Assembly (NCBI RefSeq): GCF_016859285.1 | Contig: NC_053408.1 | Location: 9,199,213 to 9,263,212 of the forward strand | DNA: 64,000 nucleotides | Origin: Xiphias gladius | Lineage: Eukaryota; Chordata; Actinopteri; Istiophoriformes; Xiphiidae | Direction of reading: 5' to 3' | Part shown: positions 24,501 to 35,030 of the stretch, one piece after another | Layout: every line of letters starts with the position of its first letter | How positions within the stretch are numbered: position 1 is the stretch's first letter | The notes under the pieces: generated by a model | What the model was told of the DNA's origin: nothing | Database searches by the model: none | What the model saw: only the letters and a program-made list of their open reading frames with translations | Translations under genes and position numbers: made by a program

Positions 24501-27500
24501 ACTAAGAACCTATAGCCACACTAGTGGTTCTGGGAGGATGTACTTAGGAAAAGCCGTGATTTGAGCTAAATGCGGACATCATCGTGCTAACATGCTGATT
24601 TTTTTTAAAGGAATAATGTTTATCATTTCCACGTTATTCTTGATAGATCTTCAAGTTCATGCTTTAGCCTCTTGAGGAGGCGTTGGAAAGCCCAGAGGTA
24701 ATTTTTACCCTAAATTGTGCCTCTCAGGGCCTGATGACATCCTACCAGAACCTAAAGCATTTGATTGGTTGAGCTTGCTGGGGGGTTTGTTCACAACCTG
24801 GGGAGAAATGAGACTGAGACTCAATCCGAAGCCAAAAACCAAAAAAAAACCAAACAAAAAAAAATCCTTTTCGTCTTGAAATGGATGGGGTTTTTTTTTA
24901 TTACTGTTTTTGACCAGGTTTTTTCTATCATATGTCCAACATCACTATTCTTTCACTTTGTCATTGTCAGGCAACGAAAAGCCATAATCCAACCAGTTAT
25001 AGGTCATAATGTGCCTGTATATCATACCCACAACTTTAAGTCCCAAAAGTTGCTATTTATTGATAAATATATAGTTTCGGGCAAGCTCTGCTGGTAATGG
25101 GTAATATATCATATTTATCAATGGAAAAAAGTACTGTGCCATTAAGTAACCCTGGACAGAAAAGCACCTCTTTTTTGTCCTTTTGTGCTTGAGAAGACAA
25201 ACTGACTTTTGCAGCAAGTTCTTTAAGTTCGTCCCTCCAGGCCTCTGAAAATAGTGCTGTGAAATACAGAGGAAATATTGCTCTCATCATTCTGAATTTC
25301 AATGGAATTCTTTGAAAGCAGGGCTTTAGAAAAGCAATGAGAAGATTCTGGTGTTGCACGTTCCTGTGAACATACCTGATTTGTTTTTGTTCCTGCCGAA
25401 TCCATTAAGACTCTGAGCAGGCGGAAAAGCAAAAGACGGGTCAGTTGCTTTCCTGAGGACGTGGCTCTTGAGAAGTGGATGAGGAAATAATGAAGAAGTG
25501 ACAAACCAGTCATCTCTCACCATGCAAACGGGCCTACCATTGAGACCTGTGGAGAAGACAAAGGCACAAAATTCAGAGTTCACACACACATGAAGTAAAG
25601 TGCTTCAGAAGTGTGGGACAATCAAAGGAATGCCCTGGAGAAACAAAGCAAGTAAAACCCCTGCTGAGAGTAAAGGTGACAACTTCATGAGAACCTCAGG
25701 GATGGTGTCTACTTTTCTGCCAATAATGCAGTTGTCTCTTTCATGTACCATATTGTTATTCCAGGTGCCCATAGAGCTGCTCATTAAATACAGTATTTTA
25801 TACACAAGGGTAACTTGTGAATTATAACTCATTTTAGGAAGGGATCCTTCATCGGCAACTTCGGATAAAGGACGTTGTTAATGGGTTAATTTTTAAAGCA
25901 AAGTTGCTGAGAGATTTTGAGATAAATTAATGCGTCAAATGTAATTAACTGGTAACTCTGTCCTGATTGCAACATATTTGACAAAGACAAAATAAACTAT
26001 TTGGAAGCAGAACAAGCTGTAAACACAACATTATCACCTTAACATGTTAACAAATTGTCCTGCCCTCCAACTCTGCCTAGTCTGCAGTCTCTCTCTCCCC
26101 CTCTCTCCCTGTGAGTCTGCCTGAGAGGAGACAGGTGTGCTGGAGTCTGGGCAGAGCCCCACCAGCTGCATCCCATCCTGCAATCAAGATCTCTACAAAT
26201 ACCCAGCTCTGCCCCTCCCACCCTGCCAGACTGTAGCTTCTGCTCAGTCAGTAGGTGTTCAAACCACTCCTATTGATCTTTTGCTCGCAGCCTGTTGTTG
26301 GTGCCCAAACTGTTTTCCTCTTCCTGCCGTCCCATCTGCTCTGCACCAGACCCTGTCTCCAGTCCTTCGTCCTGCCAACCCAGCTCCTCTGCCCTGGACT
26401 CCGCTGGGCTCACCCTCTCTCTGGTCTCGTCTGCCCTGCTCATCTCTGGCTCAATTCCCATCCCTTAATCCAGCAAAAAGATAAAGATTCTCCTACTCTA
26501 ATCCAGTCTCCTTGCTTTCCTGTGTTGTGCACTTGGGTTCAATAGACATGCCTTAACACATATGCAGAGCAACATTAACATTTGAGCTCTGTTTTGGTCT
26601 GTACCAACTCCTAAGATAAATTTTGTGGCTAAAATGTTCAAGTTTTTCACCAGCTATGGCTTTGTACAGCCATTCACATTTTCCAGGTGATGTACAACTT
26701 TGCTGATCTCATTACTAGTTTCATCAGCAGGTTGACATTTTTGATTGTTACTGAAATAAAAAAAAAAGATAAAATTCCAGTCAGCCTAAGCTTTATTTTG
26801 TGTTTAGTGCCATTTAGCCATAAGTAGCTTGTAACAGGTGCCCGCTTTGGTTGATGAAAACAACGAGACCTAAACAAAACAGTAAAGTTGTGGGCCATAA
26901 AACCAACTATGAGACAGACACTAAAAATGCTCTGTAAAGCTAAGGGGAACTGCAGAGTCTGGTGGAAAGTCTCTCCCGTAGTCTATCCTGTGGGATAAGT
27001 GCAACTTATAATAATACCCTCTAAATGGATTACTAAGGAAGGATACCAAACTGAAAGCTCACACTGAGTGTTAACAGTTAAACACAGCTCCAATAAAATA
27101 TCATCTATCTTGCTTATCATTATTTGAAAACAATTTTGAGAACCTAAACTAGAACCAGACTGATCAGCTGACCTACTTTCTTCAGGGTTTTCCTTTTTCA
27201 CTGGAGCCAAATTCTCAGAGAAATCGAATATAAAGGTTCAATACACCTACTGACATCTGTACCGCAGAAGAACACGTTAATGTATTGTAATTTAGGGAAG
27301 CATATGGCCAGGCTTGATTCAACTTTCAAATAAATTTGCTGTAAAAAAATCAGTTTCATAAAAGCACATGACTTTCTTCTGCTGCCCAGCGGGCCATGCC
27401 TGCCTGCTCACCTTGAATATGCCTCACCCTATGTGGATGAGGGTTGTGCCGGGAGAAGAATGAGTGATGACTCAAGGAACCAAAGCGCGGACTGCTCTTC

Positions 27501-27604
27501 GTCAGCATCTTGGTAAATTCAGTGGTGAACGGCACCGGAGTAGTTTGACCGCGACTCCTCTCCCCTGTCGTCCCCCAGGAGTCTGGACTACGTACTATCG
27601 ACAT
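21516..27604 (-). CDS. tbata: TBATA (thymus, brain and testes associated; SPATIAL), complete, 8 exons
   Basis: TBATA is a vertebrate protein of poorly known mechanism, reported in thymic stroma, brain and testis. Coding exons in order: 27412-27604, 25376-25546, 25168-25244, 24231-24380, 23805-23886, 22599-22770, 22471-22502 and 21516-21607. All have GT/AG borders and compatible phases; the total is 969 nt, or 322 aa, against about 350 in human. Shared wording with human TBATA: RFGSLSHHSFFSRHNPHP (residues 40-57), LNGRPVCMVRD, SEAWRDELKELAAKVSL, TQYSAETGRIIPPS (about 159-172), DQELMVLEILCQIL and, near the C-terminus, RIGDAEVLEVHAG. The start at 27604 is the first Met of the first recognised exon; it sits beside a GGTATG that could also be a donor, so the N-terminus is less certain. 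A TTTATT at 21171-21176 (AATAAA on the minus strand) may be the polyadenylation signal. It neighbours adamts14 as in human, apart from the intervening star2. Confidence 0.93.
26050..26560 (+). repeat. Probable retroelement-derived repeat inside tbata intron 1
   Basis: This GC-richer patch is C/T-biased and unlike its AT-rich surroundings. Its wording (TCTACAAATACCCAGCTCTG, then CTTGGGTTCAATAGACATGC) resembles dispersed fish retroelement sequence. It gives two overlapping proline/leucine-rich plus-strand ORFs (26137-26484 and 26255-26545) with no domain. I treat it as a repeat, not a gene; its class is uncertain. Confidence 0.35.
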
Positions 27605-28889
27605 ACCTTCGAATGAAACTGAAGGTTTTTCTGAAGGAATTAGAGAAAAAGTCTAAAGTAAAGGTCCTTTTTGAAGAGATTTGTTAAAATACAGAAAGTT
27701 CAATGTTTAAGGCTCTTGTGATTGCAAAGTTGTGACCACACGTGCTAAAAAACACTACAAAAGTAAAACCTAACCAGAGGCAAGACAGAAGCCACTCAAA
27801 CTTGATTTACCTCAAGAGTCCCCAAGATAAATTTGCATTTTAAAATTTGACCAAAAGTGTACGAAGAAATCCACAAGGAAAATTTCATTTTGGAGAAAAA
27901 TAACTTTGAAGAACCACTTTACCTCTGAAAACAGCCTCCAGCTCAAAATCTTTGGTACTTAATGCTCTGTGTTGCCTTTGTTGCTAAGAAACCTGGACTA
28001 AACAAAAAAGAATGGCATTTGTGCACATGAGTGACTGGAATTCTGAACCGGTTCATTTAGACATGATTTTCATACACAAAGCAGCTAGAATTTTAACTAT
28101 TTTATGATGTTTAATTAAAGAACTCAGTGAGGTAGTAACTACAGTAGCTATCTGTTGAAAAGCTTAGAGTGAGGTTGATGGAAGTAAGAAAGTCCTTTAT
28201 GAGTGAGGCACCTTACACCTCACCACAATATGTATTAGTTTACCAGATTGCTGCAGTGTCTAATGTGGCATATGGGTGTGAATATTAATGTAAATGTGCT
28301 CTGATCCTGCCGTCTCTGGTTTGTGTCATTCATAGCTCTCAGTTAGAAATGTTATGTAAGCCTCTGTATATGCAATAACTTTCTGATAGATATTGTTTTT
28401 TATGTGTCTTCACTACAAAGAACACTGTGCTTTATTGCCTTATATAAATTAAACGTTTTTTTGTTTTTCTTTGTTGTTCTTGCAACCAAAAAATGTAGCT
28501 TGTAGTAGATTTCCCAGCCCTGAATAGTGTCCGCAGGTATTGCTTTCAGGATGCATACAGCCCCAATAACCTTCACAGGCTCTGACCTGCAAGTGAGGGT
28601 CACATGACCGAGAGAGAGAGCCAAAAGCGACAGTAGGCTAGTTCTTGGTAGCCTTGCTGGCTTGTCTACTTGTACTGTAGAGGAATAATATTGAAGACAA
28701 GTGTAAACAGCAGAGAGGTGCATAATACAAAAAGAAAAACACAGTATAGCTGTTACTCATCCTGCTGTTTTAGCCTTTCAAAACAAATACAGATATAGAA
28801 CGTGACATTTTATCTTATATAAATATTCATGCAAACCTAATCAGCATTTGAAAACCACATAAGGATCTCTTCAAAATAAGCTACTGACA

Positions 28890-29130
28890 TTACTTTTGCA
28901 GGTATACACTCCCTCACTTCGAACGAATCAATGAACGGATCGATGACTTGAATTACTCACTAAGTGATTGAGTGTATCCCTGCACGTTTGCTCGCAACTG
29001 ACTGTGAGGTTAGCTGAACTGAGAAATGAATGGATCGTTTCAGGAAGTGATTCAGTTCAGTTCATTCGCCCAAAAGATTTGCTCTTTTGATCAAATTGGT
29101 CATGAATGACACACGACTAATCTGCCAGTA
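28890..29130. repeat. Possible fish interspersed element with GAACGAATCA / TTCATTCGCC ends
   Basis: GAACGAATCAATGAACGGAT, TGATTCAGTTCAGTTCATTC and CATGAATGACACACGACTA resemble a dispersed non-autonomous element known from fish genomes. Imperfect inverted relationships between its outer parts suggest a DNA-type element. No coding potential. Confidence 0.4.
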
Positions 29131-29841
29131 CCTCCAAGATGGCTACCAGGTCAGCAGATCCCTTTATATTTCTCTAGGTAAAAGTTAAATATTCTCTTGT
29201 CAGACTTCATACACAACCCCATCGATTATCATTACTGATACGGGTCATTTTCAACATTTATAAAAACATTAGATTTAAACATTTCTATGAAAATATATTT
29301 CATTAATGTCTAATGTATACTTCATTAAAGTAAAAATTTGCTTAGTCATCATGGTTTCTCTATTATTAGCAAAAGGTTTCTCATCTTCTGCAACACCATT
29401 CTCACTTAATTGGTGAGGTTGCAATTTAGGGCCAGTTGTGGTAGAGAGCACTTCTGTCTCGGTAATGAGAATTTAATCATGCTGACTATATTTCAAATAT
29501 ATATTATGAACTATTAATGTAATATTATTTACTAGGTGTTGATATTTTCCTGTTGCATTGCAGACAGTCAGCAAGTGACAAAAAGAAAGCTTCAGCAAAA
29601 GCTAGGCTTACAAAATTCTGAGAAAAAGTTTACACCAACCCAGAACTGCTTGAAGAGCACAGAAGGAGGGAGAGAGGTTAGGGGTTGGAGAGGTTACAGA
29701 AAGAATAATTACCAAATATATAGTCTGTCGGAAGTCTACACATGCAGGTGCACACGTCCACCACACACAATCAGTAAGACATTTACTTTGTACAATAGGA
29801 AGTCCACACACAGTCTGTAAATCCCTACTATAGGATGTGTA

Positions 29842-29910
29842 CACACACGCGCACACACACACACACACAAACACACACAGACATGCACAAACATAAACAC
29901 ACACACACAT
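29842..29910. repeat. CA dinucleotide repeat
   Basis: An interrupted CA tract with occasional G and A changes. It produces the cysteine/valine-rich minus-strand ORF and the histidine/threonine-rich plus-strand ORF here, neither of which is a gene. Confidence 0.9.
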
Positions 29911-29964
29911 CAAGTTTGTGTAAGACATTTCACACAACACTGGGTGTTTCAACAAAAGGAAACA

Positions 29965-30340
29965 TCATCGTATGGGTCACTAAACCTTTACCACTTCATC
30001 ACAGATTGGCCCACATCTCAATATCAGAGTAGACCCAACTTTTACCCAGCCTCAACAGTGCCGTTCTTGCGAGGATTCAAGCATATAACATGGAATTTCC
30101 CAGAGGCGTCCCATGGAAAGGGTGATCTTGATGGAGTGGCCTCAAAAACCTGGCTGATAGAACGATGGAATTATATTCTTTGGCACCAGCATACCAGATG
30201 CCGACACTCTTTTTGAGCAGCTGAATCTAAATTAATCTAAGAGGCTCGTCAAGATAACAGAGGAGGACATCAAAACAAGTGGTGAATTAGTACTGCCTCA
30301 CCTTAAGGCAGTAACTGGGACGATGAGAATTCATCAGGTG
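29965..30340 (+). pseudogene. Broken copy of a conserved HGKG-motif animal protein, probably mobile-element-associated
   Basis: Translation gives YHFITDWPTSQYQ, then WNFPEASHGKGDLDGV, then after frame changes IPDADTLFEQL, ITEEDIKTSGELVLP and GTMRIHQ, ending at a donor-like GTGAGT (30338). The order DSPTSQYR..., W.F.EA.HGKG..DG, ...ED..., GTM.IHQ is one I recall from uncharacterised multi-copy proteins of fish and invertebrates. At least two frame changes (about 30140-30185) and one in-frame TAA (about 30230) show that this copy is dead. I do not know the function; the multi-copy nature suggests a link to transposons. The segment lies in a repeat-dense interval, and I could not find the rest of the gene. 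Confidence 0.5.
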
Positions 30341-31494
30341 AGTCAGTTAACAAATTCAGACTAAATGTCAAAAGGCTGAAGCAACCATACCTATAAAGAG
30401 AGAAATGTACCTTTATACATGCCTGGGTTCCTGGAGGAAATATCCTACAAACTCTAAAAGAGAGATGGTTTGAGACTGAAAGATATTGGATCATTGGATT
30501 GTAGAAGTTTCATCAGTATGTGATGCAAGTTCAAAGATCAACACATGCAAAACAGCCCTTCAATAATAGTCTATATTCCCTATGCCTTTACAGAGGCATT
30601 AGGTGTTGCACCATATTGAGCCTTCAGCATCATTCTCTTTTTGACAAATTTTGGCTTTCAGTATGTTATACTAATATCAAATCATGGATGACGTGTATGT
30701 CTGAGTTAAATTTTTTCCTCTCTTATCAGGACTACGGCGGCTGAGAATGATTCATTAGGAAAGTGGTCAGAATGCAGATCCATTCTCTGACGGGCACCCA
30801 ATAACCGATGGGGGGAATATGATAGAACAACATCCACAACTCTATCTGACAGTGCAAATTTAATTTCCTGTAGATAAGCGCCACTCGACACAGATGAGCT
30901 GCAAATGTATTCAAAGGCAGATCATCATTCATTTATTAAAGAACTTCTCTATCTATCTATCTATGTAACCACTAAAAGAGGTTGAATTGAAAAGGCTTTC
31001 GAAAACAAATAACGATATTGATGTTTAAATCAGATGCTGGACTGAAGGTTAACAAGAATAATTCATGGGGGCAATCCACATCAGTGGACTAAAGGATGTT
31101 TTCTAAATGTCAGACACAAACATTGCTTGAATCAAACTCGATACATGTAGACATGGGGCAAGAACTCATTCACATCCATTGGGAAATCATTTGCACTTTT
31201 TTGACAGGAGGCCTCTGTACTTGAATAACAAACTTCCGGTGAGAGCAGATCTGTATCAGCTTGATATTTTCTTAATATCACTTCAAATGTCACTTATGCC
31301 CCTGTAGTTGAGCAAACACGAGGACAACAACCAGACCACTGGTGGAGCACTGCTGTTCATTCCAATGATCATTTTTATGAAAACAATATACATGTAAATC
31401 AGACAGCAACTAATCATAAAAACTGCAACAAACTGAGCACAGGTTACATATATTTGCTATATAAAAATACTTACAAATATGTAGCATGTATTTT

Positions 31495-31745
31495 TTTCAA
31501 GGAATAGCCTGACATTTTGGGAAATATGCTTATTCACTTTTTTACCATGGCTTTTACCGGGAGAAAAATTGATGTGTGTGTTAAGCATGGCACAGGAGGC
31601 GATTAGTTCAGCTAAGTGTAAAGACTGGAAGTATTCATGGAAAAAACAACAATATGTGGCTTTACGGGGAGTTACGGGCTGTAACTATTACTTGGCTAGC
31701 AACAGCTGATAGCAGCAGTCGTCACAGCAACATTGCCTGACAACC
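31495..31745 (+). repeat. Fish interspersed repeat (family of 3.1 and 56.1 kb)
   Basis: Begins CAAGGAATAGCCTGACATTT, then TTGGGAAATATGCTTATTC, TAAAGACTGGAAG and GGCTTTACGGGGAGTTACGG. The same family is seen in reverse at 3075-3190 and in both orientations at 56098-56455. It is non-coding. Confidence 0.55.
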
Positions 31746-31819
31746 AGCAAGGAAGTACAAGGTGGATGGATTAACTGTTGTTTGTCAAGAAATAATTAGG
31801 AGCTATAAATGCCTTTACT

Positions 31820-31872
31820 TTACTATACTTTACTACATATATATATATATATATATAGTAAAGTAAAGTAAA
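31820..31872. repeat. TA run flanked by inverted TTTACT / AGTAAA arms
   Basis: CTTTACTTTACTATAC... lies left of a (TA) tract, and AGTAAAGTAAAGTAAAC lies right of it, so the stretch can fold into an AT-rich hairpin. This may be a cruciform-prone microsatellite; no other function is visible. Confidence 0.75.
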
Positions 31873-31924
31873 CCTGCCACAACAGCTGCTAGTATCTTTC
31901 TACAGCTGTTCCATTGATAGTGTC

Positions 31925-32095
31925 CTGGCACATGGGATCCTAGTGTGGTATGGCAACAGATCCGCAACTGACCAGTAGGCTTTGTGGAGAGTCATCGGCA
32001 CATCTCAGAAGATCACCAGCACACGCCCTGCTGCCCTGCAAGACATCTGCAGCTCCCGTTGCCTGCGGAAGGCATCCTGCATCAGCCAATTGGGC
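31925..32095 (+). mobile_element. Short LINE ORF2 C-terminal remnant
   Basis: Translation in broken frames gives LWRVIGTSQKIT and ALQDICSSRCLRKA, the wording found at the C-terminus of common fish non-LTR retrotransposon proteins. The copy is 5'-truncated and carries stops. The family was not assigned. Confidence 0.55.
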
Positions 32096-32129
32096 AAATG
32101 TCCAATAACGACATACTGTGTGTTTACTT

Positions 32130-32970
32130 CCAGGTTACAAAGGAGTCGGGATACAATGTAGTGAGTAACATTATTGCTAATGCGGCGTCTCTAATGTGGG
32201 TCAATTTTAGAGTTCACTTCTATTTTTCATTGATATGCAGCCACTGGAGCACATATTTCATAAACACTACATTAATTAGCTTCCACCTCTATGCACATGA
32301 TACACAGCTGTATGTCACTGCAAAAATTGGGCAAAATCATTCATGTTGTCCAACTCGTCACTTGTTTTAGAGCTGTCCGTACAGGAGTTTTCAAATCCCA
32401 ATCAGATATTATTTGATGCAGCTCCCCTTTAGCTATCCGTCCTCTTCTCTCACAACTTGGTTGTTCGTAACTCAATGGAATGCTCATAGTTTTGAGGCAA
32501 TATTTGACTTCAACCTCTCCTCTGAAAATGGTGACCAGGATGTGACAATCATGCATTCATTTGAGGACCAAAGCTGAACAAACAGAGATCTTTAAAAGCT
32601 TGGCTTATGCTTTCATCCCCTCTTGTTTACAGTATTTCAGTTCCCTTTACCTAGGCCTCAGCTAAAAGTCAGTCATCCATCTTTATCCATAATGCTGCTG
32701 CTGCTGCTCCTGCTGCTGCTGCTGCTGGGCTTTCAACAAATTCTAGGAAAACAGAACATTACTCACATTCTTGTGTCCCTTGACTGGCACCCTGTGAGTT
32801 GTGTATTGATTTTGCCGATAGCATTTAAGGCACCGCATGCTTGCCCTGCATCCCGCGTGAGCCACTGAGAAGCCTCAGATCCTCAGGCAGAGATTAACTA
32901 GTTTGTCCAAATAAGTTGGAAGGCTTTTTCAGTCCCACATTTTTACACTCCCTGTCTCAACATCTCAGGG
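32130..32970 (+). mobile_element. Highly decayed L2-like LINE reverse transcriptase remnant
   Basis: FHLYAHDTQLYVTAK near 32281-32325 matches the L2-type CYADDTQLY reverse transcriptase box, with the first catalytic Asp changed to His. Further on, AYAFIPSCLQYFSSLYLGLS and ITHILVSLDWHPV follow the order of the thumb and C-terminal part of L2 ORF2. Frames are broken repeatedly. It is older than the L2-like copy that follows. Confidence 0.65.
32691..32730. repeat. CTG trinucleotide repeat
   Basis: About 12 CTG units with one CTC interruption, inside the decayed LINE at the place where intact relatives encode a leucine/alanine-rich stretch. It gives the poly-leucine run of a spurious ORF. Confidence 0.85.
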
Positions 32971-33610
32971 TGGAAAAATCAGTAAATCAGTTCCTGGAAC
33001 TCACTTTTATTGGGCTGAATTTTACCAAGTCACTTGTATAAAGTTTGTTTGCCCTTTTTACCTTTTTTGTTTTTTTTCATTTCTATATATCATGTAAAGA
33101 TATAAAGAAATTAAAAATATGTCTTTTCCACCTTTTCTTTTTGCTGTGTTGTTATTCATGATCTAAGATTTTTTTTTGTTGTTTCACTACTTTTTACTCG
33201 GTTTTATTGTAAATTATTTATAACTTTTTTTTTTGAAGTTATATAAAAAAATCAAGTTTTATTATAATTGTCTACTTCTGGAGATGCCCGTATATTTGGC
33301 TGGATTTTTCAAAACAACAAGAAATATTTAAATATTTCTATATATTGCACATTTCAGCTAGGAATCAATACAAAACAACTTTGGTAAACAAGATTTAGTG
33401 CAGGATGAAATTGCTCCTTCCTGACATTTTCTGAGGCTTGGCAACAAGCGTTTTGCTGTATGAAGTGGCAGTGAAAGCTGTTAACATTAAATGAATTTAG
33501 CAATTTAAAACAACACATTTTTAAACTTGTATAGCTGCAGCTCTGGGATAGCAAAAACGTGAAACAGTTGTGCTGAACCGAAAGCGCATGATTACTATTA
33601 TCATCTGAGG

Positions 33611-35030
33611 ATTTCAGTCAGGATTTAGAGTGCATCATAGCTCAGCCACACTGGTGAAAGTTACAAATGATCTTGTGATTGCATCGGACAAAGGACTTGT
33701 CTCTGCGCTTGTTTCGTTACATCTTAGTAATGCATTTGACACCACTGACCATCAGATTCTATTACAGAGACTAGAACATTTAATTGGCATTGAAGGAGCC
33801 ACACTAAGCTGGTTTAAGTCCTATTTATCAGATCAATTTCAGTTTGTACACAATAACGATGAATCCTCCATGCTTGCAAAAGTTAGTCAGGTCTGTGCTA
33901 GGACCAGTTCTACTCACCCTATATATGTTTCCTTTAGGCAATATGATTAGGAAGCACTCCATAAACTTACATTGTTATGCAGTTGATACCCAATTATATT
34001 TGTCAATGAAGCTAGATGAAACCACTCAGTAAGCTAAACTTCAAGCATGCCTCAAGGACTTAAAAGACCTGGATGACCTGTAATTTTCCGCTGTCCAACT
34101 CAGAAAAAACTGAAGATATTGTACTTGGCCCCAAACAGCTCAGAAAAACATTATCTAATGATAGATTTACTCTAGATGGCATTGCCCTGTTCTCCATTAC
34201 CACCGTTAGGTATCTCAGAGTTTCTTTAGATCTTTGATCAGGATATGTCCTTTAACTCCCACATAAAACAAACTTCAAGGACTGACCTTTTTTCACCTAC
34301 GTATCATTGTAAAAGCCAGGCACATCCTGCCTCAGAAAGTTGCAGAAAAACCATTCCATGCATGTGTTAATTCTAGGCTGGATTATTGCAATTCTTTATT
34401 ATCAGGGCTGCCCAAAAAGTCTCTAAAGACGCTCCAGCTGATAAAGAATGCTGCAGCGCAAGTACTGACAGGAACTACGAAAAGAGATCATATTTCTCCT
34501 GTGTTAGCATCACTGCATTGGCTCCCTTTAAAATCCAGAATAGAATTTAAAATCCTCCTCCTCGCCTACAAAGCCCATATTGGTCAGGCGCCATCATATC
34601 CTAAAGAGGTCATAGTGCCCTCTTACTCCACTAGAACCGTACACTCCCAGAATGCAGGCTTACCTGTGCTTGAGCCTTCAGCTATCAGCCTCCTCTCCTG
34701 TGGAACCATCTTCCAGTTTGGGTCCAGGAGGCAGAGACCCTCTCTATGTTTAAGAGCAGGTTTGAAGCACGCTTTTTGAGGAAGCTTATAGTTAGGGGTG
34801 GTTCATGCTCACCTTGAACCATGCGCTAGTTATGCTGCTATTGGCCAAGACTGCTGGGGGGCTTCCCATGAAATGCCGAGCTCATCTTTCCTCCTCTCCT
34901 TCTCCATCTGTACGCATTCATATCCCATTAATGCATGTTACTAACAAAGCACAAAAAGCCAGTAGTTTTGTGCTTTCTCATCACAAGTATTTCTGCCTCC
35001 GGAGCTGTACAACAATCTTCCCAATCAGTT
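33611..35030 (+). mobile_element. L2-like LINE, 3' half of reverse transcriptase ORF plus tail, defective
   Basis: The order SGFRVHHSSATLVKVTNDL, LSNAFDTTDHQILLQRLEHL (RT motif A), [28 protein letters not shown] (motif C, YADD changed to YAVD), SRLDYCNSLLSGLPKKSLK, PVLASLHWLPLKSRIEFKIL and APSYPKEVIVPSYSTRT is that of fish L2/Maui-type ORF2. The reading frame is broken by stops and shifts (for example near 33900, 34030 and 34080), and the catalytic Asp is lost, so it cannot be active. The 5' end is missing before 33611; the 3' end is approximate, and tail-like sequence may reach about 35290. Confidence 0.85.

Noticed and set aside
26137-26545. Two overlapping Pro/Leu-rich ORFs in tbata intron 1
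   Set aside because: Low-complexity C/T-rich repeat wording; no conserved domain.
29608-29955. Cys/Val-rich minus-strand ORF
   Set aside because: Produced by translating a CA microsatellite.
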